Shown here piece by piece: positions 24,671-36,600 of a stretch of 64,000 nt of DNA; position 1 is the first letter of the stretch; each line of letters opens with the position of its first letter. The stretch is from Eumeta japonica (Eukaryota > Arthropoda > Insecta > Lepidoptera > Psychidae), in NCBI GenBank assembly GCA_005406025.1, contig BGZK01000146.1, forward strand, positions 1 through 64,000. The letters are read 5' to 3'. The translations under genes were made by a program, and so were the position numbers. Below the pieces are notes generated by a model. The model had not been told where the DNA came from, searched no databases, and saw only the letters and a list, made by a program, of their open reading frames with translations.

Positions 24671-25440
24671 ACTAGCTTCCGCTCACGACCCCACCCACGC
24701 AGAACGAATACAGTCAAAAGATCTGTCTTTCGATCACGATCCCGATCTCGGTCCGGTTCTCGATTTCGATGCTGACACCGCACTGGGCCAGCGAGGAAGG
24801 CTTTTGGTTCAAACCCCTCAATCGGAAATAAAAAGATTGTGGGACGACGTGCCTCACAATGTGGTGATCAAAACGTCATATAACAATCATTCTCGATTGC
24901 GATCCCGAACCCGCCCTCGATCCCGATCATTCATTTTGTCGATCATACAGCGATTTCACCGGCGTAGAATATTATTCTTAAACGAAGTTTGAACTCCAAT
25001 GGAACTATGGATTTTCATGGAACAAAAAGTGTGATAGGGACTCTCCACATTTAACCAATTCAAAAACTAAGTCCTATTCAACATCATTTATTACTTACAG
25101 AGTTATTTATACCTAACTAGCTTTAGAGCGCAACTCCGTCTGCATGAATATCGTATGAATTCTTTCTCCTTTTATATCGATTGATCAGGCTGTCAACCAT
25201 GATCTCAATCTTGGTTCTGCTTTCAAATTCAATTCTGATTTCGCTCTTGATTCCGACTCTGGTCTCGATTTCGATTCCGATTTTGTTCAAAATATACCCA
25301 TATATGAAAAAGTAGTCGCAAAACGGGATAATAGCTATTCCATATGTTACTCCGGGATATAAATATCACCAGAACGAATTTCGTCCAATTCAGTCATAAA
25401 ATTAGCAGACAGACAAAAATATAAAAAACCAAAATTTAAA
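24671..25440 (+). repeat. Hexamer-bearing dispersed family, copy 2 (interrupted)
   Basis: The head ACTAGCTTCCGCTCACGACC (24671) is followed by degenerate GATCCC/GATTTC arrays at 24735-24775, 24885-24930 and 25195-25300. A tail (25308-25440) contains AAAAGTAGTCG, TTACTCCGGGATATAAA and TTTCGTCCAATTCAGTC, typical of a lepidopteran retroelement tail as I recall it. A SINE-like GGGCCAGCG segment at 24778-24825 interrupts it. Confidence 0.55.
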
Positions 25441-25623
25441 TATATTCTTTCGACATTTCTAACAGTCTCTACGGTATTGTTTCTTTAATATCTTTTATGT
25501 AAAGTTTTTTCCCTCTAGTGTTTTATTATATGCATAAATTACTATTTAAAAAAAAACAATAATTTATCTGAGGTAATTATAATCTACGCAATGACCCTAC
25601 GTCACTCTCAGACCCATAACTAA

Positions 25624-26189
25624 TAGTCCAAGATCCGGCATTAGAAAAATGTATCCTCATCTGTTAATTAAATCAAATAATGTTTTAAGATACATAACAA
25701 TATTATAAATTTATAAGAACAAGTCTGTTACCGTAATTCTTCTGCTATTGACATTAATTACAAATTTTTTTCATGAAAGCTGCAAATAATTTTACAGTAA
25801 CTGTCAATTACAAGTATATTTAGAATTTCGTAAACTTTACATACGCGTTAATATTTTTTGATTAACAGATGAGGGAAATAAGTTCGCTTTGTCTACCTGT
25901 TTGTTTACATCTGACTGTAGATAACTAGAAGTCATAAAGGTCGGCTGACTATTGTAACAATTATAACGTAACAATCTAAAACATCATGTACGAAAGTTTT
26001 GTACTTGCGATATGCATTTTAACATAAGAAGCAAAAAATTAATTACTAGTTAATTAATGTTAGTAGCAGCAAGACTACGGTGGCAGACATTATTCTCATA
26101 AATTTATAATACTATTATCTACCTATAAAAAGTTATTTGATCCTATTAACGGATGAGGGTACATTTTTCTAATGCCGGATCTTAGACTA
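25624..26189. mobile_element. Foldback MITE with long inverted repeats and TAA target duplication
   Basis: TAGTCCAAGATCCGGCATTA near 25624 is mirrored at 26189 with a single change. The pairing continues through AGAAAAATGTAYCCTCATC, and more loosely to about 95 bp (25624-25715 against 26095-26189). The flanks are TAA at 25621-25623 and at 26190-26192. The 566-bp element has no coding capacity. A 3-bp TAA duplication fits PIF/Harbinger mobilisation, but the ends are not the usual GG-start, so the class is tentative. An extra internal AACAGATGAGGG motif (about 25865) repeats part of the TIR. Confidence 0.75.
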
Positions 26190-26192
26190 TAA

Positions 26193-28780
26193 TATCTATG
26201 GCAAAAATTACATCGACACTACATAAATAAGATTCGTTGCTGCTTTGTTGCGAGTAGAAGGATAAATCAACAAACACACTGAATGGGTGTGTCTACATAG
26301 TTACTCTTCATTAGCCTGAAGTGACTGAACTGTTAGAAATTATGTTTAAATAATTCAATATATTCAATTAAAACAATTCGATTATAAATATACAAACGAT
26401 GAAGAATACACGTATGTGACACTAATAGGTTTATTATTCTATAAATGTACTGCGAAGTAAAATCATATTGTAAAGAGGACTGCTTTGACAAACTGCGTAT
26501 GTGATCATGTGCTATTACTCGAAAATTAGTTTCTTTTCTTACTTCACACGACCATTTGTTTTGCTAATCCGCAGATAACTCATTTTCCTCTTAGCGTTTA
26601 TAACAGTTCGCTATTCATCGGAAAATCTCGTGGATATTCCATCCCCTTCCCCACAATGTCTCATATTATATTAAGCAATCTTTGAAAGCAAAACGCTTAA
26701 GTAGTTTTGTTTGTTTATTATTAATCAATTTTCTTACTTGTTATCTCAAAAAAAAGGAACGTCATGAATTAATAAACAATTCAAACGTCCTAGATAGAGG
26801 GGGGTACATTGCTATGATTTATTTATTTGGATAACCCAACGCAAAAAAAGCACTATTTTTTTAAATTAAAGTGTGGTGGGGTTCGGAAAATTCCTTGGGT
26901 TTTTTGGAACTAAAAGCATATTTTATTATTATTCACACCAGCTTCATGTTTTTAGTTGTCGCGTTATTAGGAATATTTTTGAAAAGTATAGCTTAAAATA
27001 GTAATAAAACGGTTAACATATTGTAAAATAAAATAAAAAAATGATGGATTTCTGGTTTCGTGCTACCCGGTTAGGTAGCTACTGAAATTAACCAATCAGA
27101 TCTGCATTGTATCACAGTGTGACCTTATTACGTATACATTTACTATTTTTTGATAATTTAAAAAAATTAAATAACTCGTATAGGTTATAAACAGTTTTCG
27201 GAAAATGAAAATAATATTTATGTATTTTAATTAATACAATTTCGTATACTCATTATTCCATAAAAATGAATAACTTACAGTATTTTATAAAATGTGGCTA
27301 AGTAAACGTATCGACATGCATTTTAATACAATTCATTATAATACAATTCCTTCATTTATAACACAAGTAATCAACACAGACGGTAAGCTAACTGAAGCTC
27401 ATAATTTTCTATTCTTAGGTCGCAATTTCCGATTTCCATCTAAAAATAATAAATACATTAATATATTTACGTCATCAGACAAGGGCAGACGGTCATTCCG
27501 ATCCGAACGTTCATCTCACTAGCGACATAGCCGGATGCTATTCCTAAAATTTATTTCTTAATATAAATACATTTATTTTGCGACAAACGATCATCTATTA
27601 TCGATTTTCGTCACAAGAAAACTCTCCATAGGCGTCCATTACGCATCAGGTACAGTACGTCGCGCAGCCGAGGCCGCGCTCAGGTCTTTGCCGCTCGGCG
27701 TGAATTCATTTATAGTTAACTTAATTATCACCGTGCGAAAACTCGATTAGTAGGAGACGACGCAGCGCTCCCCCGTCGATGCGTCGTGTGTCAGGGGCGC
27801 GCCGGCGCCTCTATATTCTCGATGCTCACTTGTCACTTTGACATTTATACAGGTGTGGGCGCCTCGCGAAATAGCGTACGGTTGGCGAAAGATGTCAAAA
27901 GGAATTCATTCATAGCTCTGTTCATCAGTGATTATGATTCTGGGGTAAGAAATAATGCGATTAAAATACGAAATCGATAAATAAATAAATCCATTACTGA
28001 TACAATTTTGAATTTCTTATTTGAAGAGCAAAATTTTTTTTATCTATAATATGAGCTGTTGTACGAATTTAAAAATTTTCATATATTTTTTAAGGCATTA
28101 CATATAATATAATGTTTCGAAATACAATATTAGAAAAACAAAAACAAGGAAAGCAAAACTATAACTGAAGTACTCTTCAAGCTGCCCGTTTGAATTAGGT
28201 AATTTTAGTGCACAATTTCCTTATATAATTGCCCTAGAATAATAAAAAAACATATAAGTGGACCTGCGGGAACTATTCGCGCGAATTTCAATTATTTAAC
28301 TAGTACCTATTTATTTTTTATGCTACTGTAGATTTTATAGGAACGTCTGTAATCATGTGTATGTGAGTCTGTGTGTATGCGAAGTATGTAAATTAGGTAA
28401 GTATATGTTTTAAATTTACTCCATTGAGACGACGAATTCTCTCTGCGCCATGTCATGATGCGCCTATTAATTTAACTCTGAAATGAGCTTTTGTAAACGG
28501 ATATTTACTGTCAAGGGAAAAACAGATTGTTTAATTAATCTTGTCAACAGCAATTATTATCTGGAACGATTGACTCGATCAGTTTTTGATTAAGAAGTTG
28601 ATGTAGTTTCTGAATAAATCAAAATATCAACGAAATTTGTGAATCTGTACACCGGATTAATAAAAAAAAATACGCATAAAATGCAATAACATCTAACAAG
28701 TAAAATACTTTAATAGAAAGAATTCAAATTATAAATTTTACTGTCTCTATGAAATTGGAATTTTCGACTCTTACGTAAAT
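26193..28780. other. AT-rich DNA with a GC-rich island at 27.64-27.87 kb
   Basis: The island contains AGGCCGCGCTC, TCATTTATAGTTAACTTAAT and GGCGCGCCGGCGCC. A CTACC-cggtta-GGTAG inverted repeat is at 27063-27078. No exon is supported. Confidence 0.4.
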
Positions 28781-29115
28781 GTTTTTTTTTTTTTTTTTTC
28801 ACCGCCCAAAGGGCGGTGGCAGTCAAGTAGTCTAAGGAGTTGCTTCGAACCTAAGGGCAACGGGTTCATATTCTGACCACAAGCGAATAGACCGATGAGC
28901 CTTTAAGTTGAAATTAAAACAACTCAGTTCGCGTCACGAAGTATGAATTAAGTTGTCGTCGCGATGACGTTTGTCACCGCTTCACCGACAAAGGTCCCTA
29001 TCGGCCCCTAACGTGCATCGAACCAACTCATTGGACTAAGTATTCAAGTCCCAATATGTGATATAAAAAAAAATGTGGAGGCTGTGTTTCAGCAATAGGG
29101 AAATAAAAACATTTT
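28781..29115 (-). repeat. Poly(A)-tailed retroelement remnant
   Basis: A run of about 19 T at 28781-28800 is the complement of a poly(A) tail. It follows, on the minus strand, a perfect stem CACCGCCC-aaa-GGGCGGTG (28801-28819). The layout of a 3' hairpin plus poly(A) suggests the 3' end of a non-LTR element or SINE on the minus strand. The 5' boundary and family are unknown. Confidence 0.45.
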
Positions 29116-31526
29116 TTTTAAATACTACATTTAAAACTTTGTTTTTACAATTTCTTAGTTCACTTTAAACGATCTATATAATGTCATTAAAATATAGCTT
29201 TAACTTCATTAAAATAGTTCTCATTGAATTTTTGTTTCTTTTCGAAAATGTAGTCATGCCCGTCGATGTTTCTTCTGATTTCTTGTTAAAAATCGTGGAA
29301 GCAATATTAAAACAATACATTAACGCCAAAAAGGAAGAAAAAAATACATATAACACCGACCACATTAATTGTATCACAGACAGTGCTGGCTATTAATCAC
29401 ATTAATGCCACATGAAATTGGAGATTGCGGTATGCGTCAGACACATTAATAATAAGAGAATTAGATAAATACAAATAAATATATTTCTGTGACGTGCGTC
29501 ATTTTAGTTATATTTGCTGACCATAATAGAGAATCTTATATGATTGTATAAAGGTGAGAGAAATTAACTCTGTTGTCAGATAGGTCAACAATTATTAGGA
29601 GAACGTGAAGAAATATATTTAATTCAGTTCGCTTGGGAGTCAAGTCGGTCATTAACTGTAGTATTGAGTTAACCATAACCATATATATTAATTTCAATCA
29701 TTTAATTCCAATATTAATACTACACATATAATTTATGTTCGAATATAATCGTCGAGTATTATAGGGCATAATAATTGGAATATAATGTGTAGTATTGCAA
29801 ACGTGCACATTATACGTGAATTTAAAGGAATTAATTTTTCTTATATTTAATTTTATTTTATTTTATAAACACTAAGAATATCATTATAAACTCACGTTTT
29901 GTTCCCAGAAGGGTAGGCAGAGATCACAAATTTCCACATGATACGATCTTTGCATATCTAGACATAGACAAAGATACAAAACATCTTTATTTCAACATTT
30001 TTTTTAAAACGCATTATTGTTTTTTCATTTTGTTTATTAAAAATTATGACTAAACTTATATTTATTACTGAAATTGTACATATATCTATATTTACTTATT
30101 ACTTCACTGATATACGTTAATCGGTTTGTGCAAGTTTGTCATCAATTTGATTTGCGTAAAATTTTCTATGAATATGCACGAATTATCTGTGTCGAGATAA
30201 AAAATGTGAAGAACCGTTATTTGAGGAGTACATTAAATGCATAATTAATTACATATTTTTTTAATTTTTTTTATATAATTTTTTTGTTTCTAATACGAAA
30301 TTAATCTATTTAAGACCATCCGAATATATTACAACGTATTTCAAGTTACAATAAATACAATTATAAAAAATAGAAATGACCCAATTGTGAATATAAAGGT
30401 CACTTCGAATGCGTTATAAATAGACATCACCATCGGGCCGCATTCTGACACCAGAAATAGATTTGAAGAAACTGAAATTACAGTGAGTCGCGTCAAAGTT
30501 GTTTGTCTATGGCCAAATTACACGTTCCTCTGGCGCCGTCCGCGCACGTCTCGTTTGCCGAGCACGGTCGAGTAATCACACACGACACGTCCGCGGGATT
30601 AACCAGACGCCCCGCCCCGCCCGCCGCGCGCCGGTGGGATCAAAAGCGCAACGCCGGCGCTGCCGGTGACGAAACACCTTTGTCTCGCGAACAACAAATG
30701 AACGGAGTTCCATTCTTCTAGAACGCGTAACGTATACTGTAATGAGCAGTATGCGATATTTAAATATACGCGTTTAACTAGTTAAATCTCACATTTTAGC
30801 TAACGAACGTGCTAGATAGAAAAACATAAAGACGGAAACTGTCTCCAATTTAATGTAGGAACATTTGCGAAGTTTCCTTTTTATATTTCCTTTATATGTT
30901 TGGTACGTGTGAAAGTCTGGTGATCGGTCCATGGCCAACTTGGCTGTGCAGCGGGAAAATGGATCGGCTCGCCCGGTGAAATACCGCACTCTCACACCAT
31001 GCACATATGAATCAAATCAACAGCTTTCGCTGGTGCATTTCGTCCAGTGATTGAGAGTTTCAGTAGCCAATTCCTCCTTCATCACCCCACTCCCTTCCGC
31101 GTTGCTCCACTCCTACTTACCATCGACCCATTTCTCTCTTCATCAGATGTTCTATTCCTACGAAATCACATCGATTTATATGCACGATTCGAAACCACCT
31201 ATTTATTTTCATGGATTTCGGTATAGATTCCATTCAAAGATTTCTTTTAATAAATTTCGGTATTTTTGCCCCTTCATGCTTCCATGTCAACAATATATTT
31301 ATCATTCTCTCAGTGAAACCTTCAAAACTAAGAAAGAAAAAAATATATATTGAAATTTTGTAAAAAAATTGTACAAATTCCTATACATTTAGATTATTTT
31401 TACAATTCTAGGCATAGCAGTTTCCAAACAAAGGGGCAACTCTCAATTTTCGCAAACCATTCAAAATATTTTTCTAACAGGGAATAGTATTTTAGTTATA
31501 ATAATTAATTTGCACATAAAATTTTT
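29116..31526. other. AT-rich DNA with a GC-rich island at 30.50-30.70 kb
   Basis: AATACTACACAT (from about 29716) and ATGTGTAGTATT (from about 29785) form an inverted pair around 57 bp. A TATAAATAG at 30416 precedes the island by 85 bp. No gene recognised. Confidence 0.4.
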
Positions 31527-31636
31527 AAAGCATACCCAATACAAACTATTCGAGAGATTATTCCATCTTTCTCTTTACAAAGATCGTAAGATAGCCTGCA
31601 CGTGTGTTAAATTCGTTCATGTTTTGTAATCAATTT
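31527..31636 (+). repeat. Direct repeat pair, unit 1
   Basis: CATACCCAATACAAACTATT and later TTCGTTCATGTTTTGTAATC recur at 42341-42414 in the same orientation. This copy has about 30 extra bases (31587-31612). Confidence 0.6.
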
Positions 31637-31689
31637 GTGTAATATAATTTTGCAATAACGTAGTTGTTTGTCTGTTCATTCGTACATCT

Positions 31690-31770
31690 CAGTCACTGAA
31701 CGTCCACTGCTAATCAAATGCCTGTCCACTAGATTTCTACCGAGTACGATCCTGAGCGAGCTGTAATCAA
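31690..31770 (+). repeat. Fragment of a lepidopteran ACGTCCACTGCT repeat
   Basis: GAACGTCCACTGCTAATCAA and GATCCTGAGCGAGCTG resemble a very common lepidopteran retroelement segment (consensus recalled, not checked). Confidence 0.4.
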
Positions 31771-33104
31771 AGGCTAAGGCTGCCACAACTATATCAATAT
31801 ACTTCTAAGTTTTAAATTCTGAAAAATATACTGCTTAACGTGATATAATGTTATCTACTGAGAGAATGTTAAATTTACGTATTTAACGTTTCCTTAGAAA
31901 ATTCATAGATAGACACATAAATAATTTTATGTGGTAGGGTTGCTTTTTCTTCGACACCACGAAACGCTAAAATAATAAAATTCAGTTTGAATTATTGTTG
32001 TTATTTATTTAATTACTTTCAAACGTTTCAATTATTTTTTGTGTTATTATTTTTATTGAGAATTTATTATTTCATAAAAAAAAAATGTTTATTTACAACT
32101 TACAAATATTTCTTACCATTCATCCATTTATGTCATTATTTATATAATTGCTTTCGAACGTTTTAATTGATTTCATTATGATTATTCAATTCATAAAATA
32201 CATTTACATATAGCTAAAGAAACTTCGTTTCAATCGGGTGTCCCGAAGACACCTAATGAGTTTTGTTTATCTGTTTCTTTACGTCTCCACTGTTGATTAT
32301 CATAAAAGCGTCACTCTAAAAGCATTAGGCGGCCTTAAAAAACACATGAAACCCAAGAGCTATTGGTAACTTCGAGTCTTTCAAAGGGTATCGCATCTTT
32401 CCAGTCAGATGCGCATAACGAGCTCGCGAAAAAAAATGTAGTTCCGTTCCTCAAAAAGCCTCGTAAAAGCTTCCTTTTGTTGCTGTAGGAGATTGAGTTG
32501 TAGTGCTTTGAGAAATCCAGATACCGAATCAGAATAAAATTTGAACGCGATACGCTCGGCCACGGAGATTACTATGAAACGTTTGCGAAGTTGTATGAGG
32601 AAATGATGCTTGTGTATTTGTTATATTTTACTTAATACTTCAAGTAAAATTAAACAAGTAGAAAGTTATGATTTTATTTATTTATTCGGGTCAACAAACA
32701 GTGAACATACAAAATACATATTTATAATTTATATATTTTAAAAAATACGATTTTACGTGTTGCAAAAACCATTAAACACAGATGGGCATATAGGAAGAAA
32801 TCTTGATAATGGCGGTTTATAGATGAAAAAAAAAAAGAAATGACAGTGAAGAGATACGTACAAAAGAAAAATGAAGAGACAACTAATATTAGATAACAAT
32901 TACATCGTTGAAACTTTTTAAGGTTTCTAATGTACATTTTTAAATCTGCCAATGCGCACAGCCATTACGTCGATAGAAGCAAAGTGATTATTGTAGGAAT
33001 CCACCAGGCGATGGAGTGGTGAACATTTACTGGCATTAGTACGACACGAAGTGGTTGCGAATAGCCGTTGTTCTCTACGACATTGTGTTCGGTAAGGAAC
33101 TCTG
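31771..33104. other. AT-rich intergenic DNA
   Basis: Nothing recognisable. Confidence 0.5.
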
Positions 33105-33106
33105 TA

Positions 33107-33643
33107 AGGGGCGTCCATTAATTACGTGAGGCTCGAGGGGAACGGGAGGGGGGGAGTGGATCGAGCTGAATCTCACCCAATCTTACGTGGTGAAGTTCAA
33201 ATATATAGATTTTTTTTTCTTTTTTTACAAGAAACCGTGCAAAATTGCGAGAAAACAGGATAAAATTTAACATGTTTTTCCACTAAAATGAGGCTCAATT
33301 CTAAACAAAATAATATTTATGGAGTTACTGAGTTTCTGTGCGCAAGCGACAATTATTTAGAATGGCTACGTACGCGAGGGTGAAAGAGCAGATGATTTTA
33401 TTGAAAACCACATGGTCATGTTGATTCCAGTAGTCATTCACTAATAAAAATTGAGCAAATTATTTTCTTAAACAAACCCAGCGTAATCAAGCGAACATTA
33501 ACGTATTTACACCAAAATATGAATTTAAAGAATATCACGTGAACTTAAGGGCGGTGGGGAACTCATGCCAAAGCTCACCAAGTACTAATAAGGAGGGTCA
33601 AAAAAATCACCAAAATCGCCTCACGTAAATAATAGACGCCCTC
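33107..33643. mobile_element. TIR element with GGGCGTC ends (TA-flanked)
   Basis: The left end AGGGGCGTCCATTAATTACG with GTGAGGC is mirrored at 33616-33643, whose complement starts GAGGGCGTCTATTATTTACG and also continues GTGAGGC. TA dinucleotides border both ends (33105-33106 and 33644-33645). The 537-bp interior has no coding capacity. Similar GGGGCGTCCATAAATTACGT ends are widespread in insect genomes as I recall, but I cannot name the family safely. Confidence 0.65.
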
Positions 33644-33645
33644 TA

Positions 33646-36600
33646 ACAAGTTAACAGTAAAACACATACGTATACAGCAAAATTGTAAAATATTATTTCT
33701 GCACTGGAATAAGTCTTTTGGATAATTATTAATTAATTCGTATAACTATTAGGTATATCTTGTGTATAGGATTGCGAGTATCATTTCACTGTTTTTAATT
33801 TATTTATAAAATGTAACATTGAATCAGTGGCAAACAGTGGCAAAAAAAAATGAAGCAAAAGACCCTCAACAACGTAGTATAGCAGCGTACTTGTGTTTGA
33901 TCGAGTATCCGAAATTAGACTTTTTAAATTAGAGTATTTGTATACAAATACATACTTATACATGTTTGATGACCATTTGCATGGCGTTTGAATGATGATA
34001 TGACGCTATTCTTCATAAACATGTTTAAATCAATTTCAATCTTAAGTGTTTTCTTATTGCTAAATTTAAATCGTTGAATCAGGCATATTAAAGTGATCGA
34101 CGCGACCGTTTTTTTAATAAATGATTATTTTGCCATGCTTCACTTGCATCGTAGGAAAAATAAACGGAAAGCAATAAATAAAAATGATTGATAGCTTACT
34201 GGTGTTAACAGGAGAGTGAAAAAGGGAGGCAGTCAAAAAGGCAGGCAATGTTCATAATCGTTTATGCAGGCGAAGCCACGAGCAGTGCCAGTTTAAAAAG
34301 AATTAAAAAAAAGCTCTGCTTTGTTCAATATTTTGATTAAAGAAAGAAAAACAATTGCTCTACGGATCCTACCGTCAAACGTTTCTTACTTGCTTTTTGC
34401 TGTTCGTAATAAATCGTGGTGGATTCGTCGACATCGCATTAGGTTCGATATAAGAATTTTATCGTCGCCCTACGTATTTTCTCCGCAAACAACCCTATAT
34501 AAGGGACGAAATCTTATTACGAACTTTTATAAAACAAATTTACGTACTCAATACTTCCCTAGAAATATGAGGGAAAAGTTCTAAGCGTGAGCCTTCTGCC
34601 AATTATTCGAAATCCTTCATTTTGTTGTTATTGTGCAGACTTTGTTTAGCTCGGGGCGGAGCATTCGAAACCTTATATATCGTTCGATATGACCCTATTT
34701 ATAAACCGGGCGGATCACATCAACTTTTTCTGGGGCATTGAAGACTTTTATATTTGTTGATTCCTCTTGACAAGAACTCGGACGACGTAACTTATAAATA
34801 TTAAACATGAACCTCGGCGTATACTTTGCAGCTTATAAGAAACTACGGTTTACTCTATGACATTTTTTTCAATAAATAGATAACTACGCAATTTCAATAC
34901 TTTGATGAAAATTCATTTCCGGTTCCTGTTATTTCAATTGAATTTAGACGAAAGGCATACGGAAAACGACCTTTATTACAGAAGATCTTTTCTATTCACC
35001 TTTCATATTATAATGTAGTGCACAAAACTATAATTTGTAATTACAGTTCATTACGAATGGGGTTCATGCATTATATGGGTTTCGTGTCTCAAAAGACTTG
35101 TCAAGGGCAATTGCGAACCTACATAACTGAATATAACTACTTATACTTTGTAATATAATAACTACGACCATAGTTACTACTATTATTATCATCACTATAA
35201 TTCTTTATTGTTTGAAACATTAATCAGTAACAAAAGTTTGTATCTATGATATTATACAATCAAAGATAGTTGTTCTTTTGTGTGTCGTGAGGGGTAAAAC
35301 TTACTTTCATATTTTTAACAATGTTTATAATCAACGTAAAATATGATGTCGAATCAAATTTTATGAGCTGTTTGTAAAAGGTCATTTGAAAGGGCCAAAT
35401 CTTTGAATATTTAATCGAATAAGTATACATCTTTAGCGATCTCGGTGAGGAGTCTTGAGACAAATTCTTCTGTGACTGTCATGTACAACATTGTAATTTC
35501 TATTTTTAAAAATAAATACCCGAGTGTCGATTACTATTCGGAACATAAGTTATCGTCTAGCTTGTCTCTTTGGAAACCCATATCTTCTATTTGCCTAAAT
35601 CGTTTAATCCCTTTTTAAACATGTAGACGTTAGCGAACCCAATACAATTTTTCACTGTAATACTGTATAGTGGTAAAACTAAAGAACTCGCTACGTAAAC
35701 AAACAAACAACGTCAATTAAAAGCAAAGTATCTTTATGATTTTGGTTACAACACCTTTCCCTATTTATTTCTATTTTAAATCTACATAGATTAAGTAAGC
35801 ATTTAAAAAATAAAACATTAAAAATGTAATGAAAATAAATTGTACCTCGGCAGAACTCACTGCTCTGCCATAACAGTCAGACATTGTGCCAACGCAAAAC
35901 TGAGGTAATTAAATGCTTTCGTCCTCGAACACCGCATTAAAATCGTGATGACGACCGTTGCAGCCTTTTTGTTACATTTGTTTATTTGTTACGTTTACAA
36001 CATAACATACCAAACATAGAAATGTTGCTGATGTAGTAGTTATAGGGTACGATTCAAAACTATTACATCCATCATTGTCGTTGACGTTTTCTTAAGATCG
36101 AGTGAGACGAAAAACCTGGCATAGTAATAAAATTTAATGAGTTTAATTTCACTTTAAAATTGAAATTTATTTAACAACTGTAAAACGTATCGACAGTATG
36201 GTCACCATACTTAAGTCATTGAATTCATTTATTCTGTAACTTCAGACAACATGCATATTTTAAAAGTGAACCTAGAAACTGGACTTAAAAAAAAAGATGT
36301 AAATATAAAATGTGAAATTTTAATGTATTTACTATTTTTCGAGGTATTCTAGCACCAAGTATGATCGTACTAAATTTACGTATAAGTCTGTTACAAAAAC
36401 ACTAATTAAAGGTAAACGTAACAACTCGATTATGTAAACAGTAATTTCACCACGTATTTTCATTACATAAAAGTAATAAATACACAATAAGCATTCGAAG
36501 AATGTACATAAAAATATAATATGTTTTCATGAAATTGCTGTATTCGAAAAAATCGGACAGCTTAATTAACTTTGTGAAAACACAAATTACTGAATATCAT

